NCBI RefSeq assembly: GCF_900186615.1
Contig: NZ_LT896588.1
Location: 2,714,559 to 2,778,558 of the forward strand
Source: Parabacteroides bouchesdurhonensis
GTDB taxonomy: Bacteria > Bacteroidota > Bacteroidia > Bacteroidales > Tannerellaceae
DNA: 64,000 nucleotides
Direction: 5' to 3'
How positions within the stretch are numbered: position 1 is the first letter of the stretch; the number at the start of each line of letters is the position of its first letter. Below the pieces are notes generated by a model. It was not told the DNA's origin, searched no databases, and was given only the letters and a program-made list of their open reading frames with translations. This document shows, in pieces, positions 53,912 to 61,020 of the stretch. The position numbers and the translations under genes were made by a program.

Positions 53912-55864
53912 ATGAAGACATTTAATAAAATAATGATAGGTCTTGCTTCTTCAGCTGCATTGTTGTTTACTGCTTGCAGCGATTTTGAAGACATCAACAA
54001 AGACCCAAACGCAGTGAGTGAAGACAATGTTCAAGTTGCTCACTTATTGAACAAATCGATAATTGGTGCACAGATGAACCCGGAAATTGCAGAACGTATA
54101 TTCGTCTTGACGTGGAAGCGTGCTGCCCGTTTTGATCGTGGAAGTGGATTCACTATTGGCGTGGATAATGATGGTTATAATAGTTTGTATTTCGGAACAA
54201 GCTATGGTGTGGGCTGGCTAAATAACGTAAATGCTGCTATAAACTTGGCGGATAAGCGTATTGCAGACGGAACTGCTATGTCGTATGAAAACAATGTGTT
54301 ACAAATGGCTCGTATTTGGCGTGCTTACCTTGTTTCTGAACTAGCAGACTGTTTCGGCCCTATTCCAATAATTAATAAATTTGATGGAACTGTGGCTCCG
54401 TATCAAAGTGTTGAAGAAATCTATACATTTATTCTATCAGAGTTGAAAGATGCTGTGTCAAAAATAGATGTCGAAGAAGATATGTCAGCTATCACAGCAA
54501 CTAACAATAATTCCGATCAGTTCTATCAAGGAGACATGAAGAAGTGGAAAAAATATGGAAACTCTTTACGTCTACGTCTGGCTATGCGTTTAACTGTTGT
54601 AAATCCTACTTTGGCTAGAAGTGAATTTGAAGATGCAGCCAAAGGTGATTTAATCACCACCTTAAACGATATGGCTCAGGTGCAGGAAAAAGGCGGATGG
54701 ACTGATACGGATGGTGTTATGTCGCGTACATGGAACTCACAGCCTTTATCTGCTACAATGAATAATATATTCCTTGGTTTAGGAGGTGTTGACATTCAGG
54801 TTGCCAGTGAGATAAAAAGTGATGTGAAAATAAAGAGTGCAACTAATTACATGGGATTACGGTTGGATAAGCATTTGCCAACTTCAACCAATGATCCAAG
54901 CGCCGGTTTCTTTTATGATGGTTTGCCTGATAAAATCGATCCACGTGCACTTACATTATATAATATTCCCGGATATAATGATGGTGTTGTTTATTCTGAT
55001 TATATTGGAGAGCCTGCTACTACAGCACGTTTGGCAGATCCTGCAACAGGAGAAGTTGTTGACAAGTCGAAAAAACCATATATGGAGTTGACAGTAAAGT
55101 ACACTTGGAATACATGGGTTGCTGGCAAATGGGATAAGAAAGCCGATTTGTCTACGGAACTGACAGGAGAATCAAAGAACTATCCTTCTATTGCCAAAAA
55201 GTTCCGTATGAGCGAAAATAAGCGCGTGTGGTTTGGTCCATGGGAAACTTATTTCTTATTGGCTGAAGCTGCAGAATATGGGTGGAGTGTTCCTGGAACA
55301 GCTAAATCTAATTATGAAGCGGGTATAGCTGCAAGTTTCGAATATAATGGTGTGTCTCAATTCCTTAGTCAATATCTGGAGTCTAAGGATTACAACCGTG
55401 TAGGAACTTCTGTCGCATTTGATCATACAACAGAAGCCATAGCTCATGAAGTAACTTATATTGACGGCTATACAAAGGAAACAAAGACAATGACATATAC
55501 TTATCCGAAGAATTCAGTTTATAAAGGTGGTCAGTTCAACAACGACCATTTAACTAAGATTATTACTCAGAAGTATATTGCTCAGAATCCGTGGTTACCT
55601 TTGGAAGTATGGTCTGATCACCGTCGTTTGGGATTACCTTTCTTTGAAAATCAGGCAGTAGAGATTGACTATAACCCGACAGCACATGAAGTACCTTTGA
55701 CAAGAAGTACAGCAAAAGAATGTAAATGGGAATTTTATCCTAAACGTATGCGTTATCCGTCTAGCTTAGAGACTAACAGTAAAGACAGTTACGATCAGGC
55801 CATGCAATTACTTGGCGGTGTAAACGATACTAATAATCCGCTTTGGTGGGAAATGAAAAAATAA
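53912..55864 (+). CDS. SusD/RagB-type surface lipoprotein
   Basis: The 650-residue protein has a lipoprotein signal with lipobox LLFTAC (Cys22) followed by SDFEDINKD, an acidic stretch like the surface-export signal described for Bacteroidetes lipoproteins. The rest has the helical SusD-like fold (SusD-like_2 type: RIWRAYLVSELADCFGPIPI near residue 135, YFLLAEAAEYGW near residue 447). It would cap the SusC channel and bind the nutrient. It begins 16 bases after susC and is followed by strong hairpins. Confidence 0.93.
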   Translation: MKTFNKIMIGLASSAALLFTACSDFEDINKDPNAVSEDNVQVAHLLNKSIIGAQMNPEIAERIFVLTWKRAARFDRGSGFTIGVDNDGYNSLYFGTSYGVGWLNNVNAAINLADKRIADGTAMSYENNVLQMARIWRAYLVSELADCFGPIPIINKFDGTVAPYQSVEEIYTFILSELKDAVSKIDVEEDMSAITATNNNSDQFYQGDMKKWKKYGNSLRLRLAMRLTVVNPTLARSEFEDAAKGDLITTLNDMAQVQEKGGWTDTDGVMSRTWNSQPLSATMNNIFLGLGGVDIQVASEIKSDVKIKSATNYMGLRLDKHLPTSTNDPSAGFFYDGLPDKIDPRALTLYNIPGYNDGVVYSDYIGEPATTARLADPATGEVVDKSKKPYMELTVKYTWNTWVAGKWDKKADLSTELTGESKNYPSIAKKFRMSENKRVWFGPWETYFLLAEAAEYGWSVPGTAKSNYEAGIAASFEYNGVSQFLSQYLESKDYNRVGTSVAFDHTTEAIAHEVTYIDGYTKETKTMTYTYPKNSVYKGGQFNNDHLTKIITQKYIAQNPWLPLEVWSDHRRLGLPFFENQAVEIDYNPTAHEVPLTRSTAKECKWEFYPKRMRYPSSLETNSKDSYDQAMQLLGGVNDTNNPLWWEMKK

Positions 55865-55912
55865 TGCTTGTTTTACTGGCAAGTAAAGTTTAATAAAAAA
55901 GTCCCCTTATTT

Positions 55913-55957
55913 AAATCCCCTCATTTAAGTGAAGGTTTTAAATGAGGGGATTTTTAT
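55913..55957 (+). terminator. Terminator after susD
   Basis: A perfect 16-bp stem (55913-55928 with 55938-55953, AATCCCCTCATTTA core) is followed by TTTTTATT. Confidence 0.9.
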
Positions 55958-55983
55958 TGCTCTTATGTTGTAAATTTGGTTTT

Positions 55984-55999
55984 AAAGGATATATCCTTT
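55984..55999. repeat. 16-bp perfect palindrome
   Basis: AAAGGATATATCCTTT lies between the two terminators in the susD-to-OMP spacer; no role is known. Confidence 0.6.
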
Positions 56000-56004
56000 G
56001 CAAC

Positions 56005-56066
56005 TAAAAGTCCCGTCTTAACATTTCAAAAGTCTGCTCTTTTGAAATGTTAAGACGGGACTTTTA
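56005..56066 (-). terminator. 28-bp perfect inverted repeat, probable bidirectional terminator
   Basis: Arms 56005-56032 and 56039-56066 are exactly complementary with a 6-base loop (TCTGCT). The ends are rich in A and T in both directions (AAAAG...CTTTT), so it can terminate transcription from susD and from the convergent outer-membrane gene. Its length is well above an ordinary terminator. Confidence 0.75.
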
Positions 56067-56124
56067 AGTTTAAAAGATAGCTCTTTTTTTTACGTAGGTT
56101 TGCTGTGTTAAAGTTTGTTGTATT

Positions 56125-56790
56125 TTACTTGATAACAGGTAGTAGATAAGTTAGTTTTACTGAGATAACCTGACCTGCGGATTTTGAGAATACATCTTTC
56201 TTACGGCTGTTATAAATGTCTCCTAAGGCATAATAATACCTTCCTTCCAGAAGAAAATATCCAATTCCGGTACGAAACTCTAGTCCCGGACCTCCACATA
56301 ATCCCCAATCAAACTTTTTCTCGACAGGCATGTTATGCTGATCGTTTGTAATATTTGCCTCTTCGTCGCCATGTAAGTTTTCTTTTGTCTTTTCACTAAG
56401 GGCAAAACCTACTTTAGGGCCCAGATTGACAAATACTTTAACTCGTTTGCTTCCAAAGTAAATATGGGTAAGGAAGGGTACTTCAAAATAGTTGATGGTT
56501 CTGCTGTATTCATATTCAGGGTGCTCTTCAAATTTCTCTTGCCAACCTTGTTGGGAAAGGTTCAATTCTCCTTGCAGACCGACATTTGCTTCCGTATTCC
56601 ATCTAACAGTTAATCCTCCTGCATATCCCATGAGCATGCTGGTTTTTACTTTGGGATAAAAACTAACGGACGAAAAGTTTACTCCTAAATTAGCCCCTAC
56701 AGCCAATTCTTTTCTGAACTTATTCTGTGCCTGGCAAATACTTAGACCTGTCAGTATGAATGTTATTAGTATAGCTGTTTTTTGTATCAT
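56125..56790 (-). CDS. Outer-membrane beta-barrel protein (PorT-like fold)
   Basis: The 221-residue protein has a signal peptide ending near residue 21 (ICQAQ) and alternating strands (LAVGANLGVNFSSVSF, YFEVPFLTHIYFG, VKVFVNLGPKVGFAL, GYFLLEGRYYYALGDI) typical of the small OMP_b-brl_2/PorT-like barrels of Bacteroidetes. Its start overlaps the preceding gene by 4 bases, so it is translated together with the LysM protein. Role unknown; perhaps in envelope assembly. Confidence 0.85.
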   Translation of the reverse strand: MIQKTAILITFILTGLSICQAQNKFRKELAVGANLGVNFSSVSFYPKVKTSMLMGYAGGLTVRWNTEANVGLQGELNLSQQGWQEKFEEHPEYEYSRTINYFEVPFLTHIYFGSKRVKVFVNLGPKVGFALSEKTKENLHGDEEANITNDQHNMPVEKKFDWGLCGGPGLEFRTGIGYFLLEGRYYYALGDIYNSRKKDVFSKSAGQVISVKLTYLLPVIK

Positions 56791-58586
56791 TTCAGTTCTG
56801 TCCGTGTTACTGTATAGTCGTTCTTATAATGAACGATAAACAAGTTGGTGTTAATGAATCCCCCCCAGTTGTTTACGCGATGGAAATCGAAGCCGGTTTG
56901 TACGCTGGGGTAGTTGATCTTATCCAGATTATTCTCAAAGTTAGAACCGTATTTACGAATAGCTCCCAGAAAATACATACCTGTGTCGAAACCTAATATT
57001 CCATATTTAGGGAATGTGTTTATCAGGTTTTTGCTGTACCAGGTCTTATATAATGTATAGAAATCCTGAACGTTGGAAGCGAGATTGTCCGCATAGAAGT
57101 TACTATAGATGTATGTGTTTAACGCATAAAAATCTTCCAGGCATTCTCGCGTATACGTTTGCCATTCCGGATAGCCGAACAACGTGATTCCATATTCCGG
57201 TTTTGTCTCTGCCAGCATGCGTAAAGGCGATTTGAATTTGTTTAAAGCATCCAATGATCCCGAAGTCGGGACGATGACGTTTCGTTTGGTAGTGCTTAGT
57301 AATTGTTCAATATCCGTTTGGAATGTTTCCGGACGGAATGGAAGCTCCTTGTATTCCATCTGACGGGTTTTCATCTCAGACTTAAATGCTTTGATAAAGT
57401 CCGTTTTATTCTCTTTATCTTTTATATCGAGTAGAATGATATTGTAGTCTGAAAACAGATCGCATCCGGCCTGCGCTGCTTTTGAGTACAGGTAGGAGTG
57501 AGGAGTATTAACCTGAAATACCGAAGCATTGGATAATACATCATCGTTTTTTGATGTAAAAGGAATGACATATTTGATATTACGCTTTTGGGCAAAGTTT
57601 GCTACCGGTGTAATTTGTTCGTTCTGTACGGCACCGATAATTAGATTGGCCTCTTGCAATGCGTCTTCTTTTAATATTTCGTTTATTTTCTGAACGCCGT
57701 TACCGGTATCGTATACCGATAATTCAATATTGCATCCCATATTGCGCATACTGTCAACAGCCAGCAATAAACCTTCGTAATATTCAACAAACCGGGAAGT
57801 AGTGGCAGAAGGTATCGGCTCGTTGGTCATAAAGGGGAGGAGCAATGCTATTTTTATCCTGTCAACCTTTTTAATGTCTTTCGGTGCTGATAATAACGCA
57901 TTTACCTCGCGTTCTCCCGGCATCTTTTTTACTTCAACTACTGTTTCTTCTGCTTGTACAGGGATTTTTATCGTCATACCTGCTTTTACACCGTTTCTAA
58001 GCGCAGGGTTATGTTTGATCAGCTCGTTGCTGGATATATTGAACTTACGACAAATACGATACATCGTTTCCTTTTTCTGGATGGTGTATTCAATTTCTTT
58101 GGTTACGGACTTCTTCTCCGTTGTGGGAAGAGTCTCTATCCGGGTAGCCGGGATACGAATCGTTTTACCGATTGTAAAGGTAGAAGTAGACAATCCCGGA
58201 TTTGCCTGAATAATGCTTTCAGCCGGTATTGTATATTTCAGAGAGAGCGAATACAACGTTTCTTTCGGTTGTATGGTATGGTACGTATAATCACCTGCCA
58301 GGCTTTCTGTCGGAACTGTTGCCGCGTCTTTTTGCGGTATCTTTAATATAGCACCGGCTTTAATTCCCTCTTTACTGCCGGGATTCATCCGGTATATATC
58401 ATCTACGCTTACGCCGTACATTGTAGCAATGGCATAAACGGTTTGCCCACGTTCTATAGTATGGTAAAAGACATCACTATTCTGTTCATTAGAGGTAGTG
58501 ATTCGCCTGTTATTATTTTGGGAATAAATGGATGTACAGCCAAGACTTAAGCAAAAAGCTAATACATATACGCTGATCTTATTCAT
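56787..58586 (-). CDS. Periplasmic LysM protein with type 1 periplasmic-binding (LppC-like) domain
   Basis: The 599-residue protein has a signal peptide (to about 22), three LysM repeats at about 38-83, 98-143 and 163-212 (each starting YHTI or YTI and ending near an NPG/NPA), and a C-terminal domain (about 240-599) with the fold of leucine-binding and LppC-type proteins (KIALLLPFM, then LIIGAVQNEQITPVANFAQ). LysM implies peptidoglycan binding; LppC-like domains in other bacteria activate penicillin-binding proteins. It may be an envelope scaffold or cell-wall regulator. First gene of a two-gene operon. Confidence 0.85.
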   Translation of the reverse strand: MNKISVYVLAFCLSLGCTSIYSQNNNRRITTSNEQNSDVFYHTIERGQTVYAIATMYGVSVDDIYRMNPGSKEGIKAGAILKIPQKDAATVPTESLAGDYTYHTIQPKETLYSLSLKYTIPAESIIQANPGLSTSTFTIGKTIRIPATRIETLPTTEKKSVTKEIEYTIQKKETMYRICRKFNISSNELIKHNPALRNGVKAGMTIKIPVQAEETVVEVKKMPGEREVNALLSAPKDIKKVDRIKIALLLPFMTNEPIPSATTSRFVEYYEGLLLAVDSMRNMGCNIELSVYDTGNGVQKINEILKEDALQEANLIIGAVQNEQITPVANFAQKRNIKYVIPFTSKNDDVLSNASVFQVNTPHSYLYSKAAQAGCDLFSDYNIILLDIKDKENKTDFIKAFKSEMKTRQMEYKELPFRPETFQTDIEQLLSTTKRNVIVPTSGSLDALNKFKSPLRMLAETKPEYGITLFGYPEWQTYTRECLEDFYALNTYIYSNFYADNLASNVQDFYTLYKTWYSKNLINTFPKYGILGFDTGMYFLGAIRKYGSNFENNLDKINYPSVQTGFDFHRVNNWGGFINTNLFIVHYKNDYTVTRTELK

Positions 58587-58608
58587 TTGCTATTTAGAAT
58601 ATTTGTGA

Positions 58609-58616
58609 CAAAGATA
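58609..58616 (-). promoter_or_regulatory. -7 box of the LysM protein operon
   Basis: TATCTTTG on the minus strand, 23 bases before the start at 58586; no clear -33. Confidence 0.55.
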
Positions 58617-58670
58617 GTGTAAGTCCGCATAAAAAGCTAAAGCAGATAGAAAAATATGCCCGAAAATCTT

Positions 58671-58678
58671 TATCTTTG
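58671..58678 (+). promoter_or_regulatory. -7 box of the CHU_C-domain protein operon
   Basis: TATCTTTG on the plus strand, 21 bases before the ATG at 58699; no clear -33. Its divergent partner is at 58609-58616. Confidence 0.55.
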
Positions 58679-58698
58679 GTGGCTAATTCTGTTGGTAT

Positions 58699-60048
58699 AT
58701 GCTAAGGAAAGATTTTAGGAAGTCTGGTATAATCATTTGTCTTTTATTATTGGCTGTTGCTGCCATCCATGCTCAATATAGAGTAACGGGCGGTGCGGAA
58801 ACCCCTCTGCTTGCAGAAGATGATACTCCCAACCGTTTGCAGGTTTACATGGTTTATGGGGCGAATGATGTAGAGATAAGCTATACTTCTTCATCTACGT
58901 CTCATCAATGGTATCGGTATAAAACACGTATGCAGGATGCTGAGAGAATACCGTGCGTTCAGAACGGTACAACATCTACCATACGGAACGTGGAAGACGG
59001 TTATGGCTACTATGTCGGAGAATCTTCTATTATTGCGCAACGTTACGTATGGATTATTGATTACAGCAAACATGCTTTTGAGATATCCGGCCTCTACGTG
59101 TCGGACAAAGGAGATCCTTGTTCTTCCGTTCATTTAACAGGTACGGCCGAGATGGATAAACTATCTTACCGAACTCCTTCGGGTACGGCCGGAGAAGTAA
59201 AGAGAGAATTTGAGGTTACTTATAATACGATGGCGTATTCTTCTGATACGAAGATGTTCTCTCAAGTAGAAAAGAAGGAGACTGTTTCAGACCCTTTTTC
59301 CGTTTCACTGCCGGCTCCGTTGTGTGATACGGACTTCCTTTTGAAAGGCGACCAGTTTGCCTGTCATTTTAACAGGGAGAAATCTATCAGTACCGGCGAA
59401 TATCAGGCAGTAGCTATTGAAGTGCATGCCGATTCTTCTTATGTTGCGGACGAACCGTTGAATATGTCCACTGCACAGGAAGGCCTGTGTGCTCCGGTAA
59501 CAGTTCGCTTTACAGCCCATGCCAATGAGCCGGTAGCAGCTCTTTATATCTGGACTATTTATGAGAATAAAGAAGGCAGCGAGAATCCGGAAGAGGAAGA
59601 TATAGATCCGATTATCCGTTATACCGGTGATGAAGTAGAATATACATTCCAGCAAGCAGGCAATTTCACAGCCCGTCTGGAAGTCAGCGACCGTACCGGA
59701 ACTTGTTCGGAGACGGAAGAGATCACCCTTTCTGTTTCCGATTCATTTCTGGATATACCCAATGCGTTTTCGCCCGGCACTACGCCTGGCATAAATGACG
59801 AATTCAGGGTGGTATATAAATCATTAGTCCGTTTTAGCGGTACGATATTCAACCGTTGGGGAACGCAGATGTTCCACTGGACCGATCCTGCTAAAGGATG
59901 GGATGGTAAAAAAGGAGGTAAGTATGTTCCGCCCGGTGTCTATTTCTATGTGATAGAGGCAACCGGATCGGATGGCAAAAAGTATAAAAAGAGCGGAGAT
60001 ATTAATATCCTTCGCCCCAAAACAATAGATGATCAGATACATGACTAA
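58699..60048 (+). CDS. Secreted protein with gliding-motility-type (CHU_C) C-terminal domain
   Basis: The 449-residue protein has a signal peptide (about 1-25), a region without a named family, a PKD-like segment near 270-340 (VEYTFQQAGNFTARLEV), and a C-terminal domain (about 350-449) with IPNAFSPGTTPGINDEFRV, FNRWGTQMFHW, GWDGKKGGKYVPPGVYFYVIEATGSDG, then a KKSGDINIL end. This is the gliding-motility-associated CHU_C domain, the type B sorting signal of the type IX secretion system. No T9SS gene lies in the window, so the export route is unproven. It overlaps the following transglycosylase gene by 8 bases. Confidence 0.85.
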   Translation: MLRKDFRKSGIIICLLLLAVAAIHAQYRVTGGAETPLLAEDDTPNRLQVYMVYGANDVEISYTSSSTSHQWYRYKTRMQDAERIPCVQNGTTSTIRNVEDGYGYYVGESSIIAQRYVWIIDYSKHAFEISGLYVSDKGDPCSSVHLTGTAEMDKLSYRTPSGTAGEVKREFEVTYNTMAYSSDTKMFSQVEKKETVSDPFSVSLPAPLCDTDFLLKGDQFACHFNREKSISTGEYQAVAIEVHADSSYVADEPLNMSTAQEGLCAPVTVRFTAHANEPVAALYIWTIYENKEGSENPEEEDIDPIIRYTGDEVEYTFQQAGNFTARLEVSDRTGTCSETEEITLSVSDSFLDIPNAFSPGTTPGINDEFRVVYKSLVRFSGTIFNRWGTQMFHWTDPAKGWDGKKGGKYVPPGVYFYVIEATGSDGKKYKKSGDINILRPKTIDDQIHD

Positions 60049-61006
60049 GAATAATATTGTCAGCTTTTGTGCCGGAGGCTTGATTTGCCTTACGGCGTGT
60101 ATTTCTTTAGGCTCAAATGATTCGGAAAAGGTTCTGGATCAACGTCCTGTTGTTTCTTCCATGACCGTATCGCCGGATATACCAAATTCTGTCCCTTTCT
60201 GCGGGAAGATGATAGATATTACCCGGTATAATATGCGTGAAGGGTTTGACCGTGAACTGAGTAGTTTTACCTATTTTCACTCTACGACCATGTTGCTGAT
60301 AAAACGGGCAAACCGTTATTTCCCTGTTATCGAACCCATATTGAAGGCGAATGGTATTCCCGACGATTTCAAATACCTGGCCGTGATAGAAAGTCATCTC
60401 GACCCGCGTGTTTCTTCTCCGGCACGTGCCGTTGGCATGTGGCAGTTGCTGGAAGGTACAGCAAAGCAATATGGATGTACCATTACTCCCACAGTGGATG
60501 AACGTTGCCATGTGGAAAAAGCAACGGAAGCTGCCTGCCGTTATTTGAAGGCAGCCTATGACAAGTATGGCGATTGGGCAGCTGTTGCCTCTTCGTATAA
60601 TGCCGGAATGGGACGTATCTCCGGAGAATTGGTGAAGCAAGACGCCGACAATACTTTCGACCTGTGGCTGGTAGAAGAGACGGCCCGTTACGTCTACCGC
60701 ATTATGGCTATCAAGCAAATATTCGAGAATCCGTATAAATATGGTTTTGTGCTTTGTGCACGCGATTTATATAAGCCTATTGAGTGCGCGGAAGTTGCCG
60801 TGTCCGGCGATGTGCAGGATTTATCGGCTTTTGCGAAAGAACATGGCATTACGTATGCCGATTTGAAAAGATTTAATCCCTGGTTGCGCGACCGTAAGTT
60901 ACTTACCGGCGGCAAAACCTTTAAAATACAAATCCCTCAGGAGAAAGACCTGTACTACAAGACACCGAACTCTGCAGTACACAATCCGGATTGGGTAGTG
61001 AAATAA
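60041..61006 (+). CDS. Lipoprotein lytic transglycosylase (MltD-like) with LysM domain
   Basis: About 321 residues from the ATG at 60041. A lipoprotein signal (LICLTAC) is followed by a lysozyme-like SLT domain with the catalytic Glu in FKYLAVIESHLDP near residue 108, then PARAVGMWQLLEGTAKQYG and SSYNAGMGRI, and a C-terminal LysM-like domain (about 245-305; FAKEHGITYADLKRFNPWL). It cleaves peptidoglycan glycan strands, forming 1,6-anhydromuramic ends. The start lies inside the end of the CHU_C gene, so the two are probably coupled, and it precedes uvrA by 14 bases. Confidence 0.9.
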   Translation: MTKNNIVSFCAGGLICLTACISLGSNDSEKVLDQRPVVSSMTVSPDIPNSVPFCGKMIDITRYNMREGFDRELSSFTYFHSTTMLLIKRANRYFPVIEPILKANGIPDDFKYLAVIESHLDPRVSSPARAVGMWQLLEGTAKQYGCTITPTVDERCHVEKATEAACRYLKAAYDKYGDWAAVASSYNAGMGRISGELVKQDADNTFDLWLVEETARYVYRIMAIKQIFENPYKYGFVLCARDLYKPIECAEVAVSGDVQDLSAFAKEHGITYADLKRFNPWLRDRKLLTGGKTFKIQIPQEKDLYYKTPNSAVHNPDWVVK

Positions 61007-61020
61007 AAGAAGAACGAACA

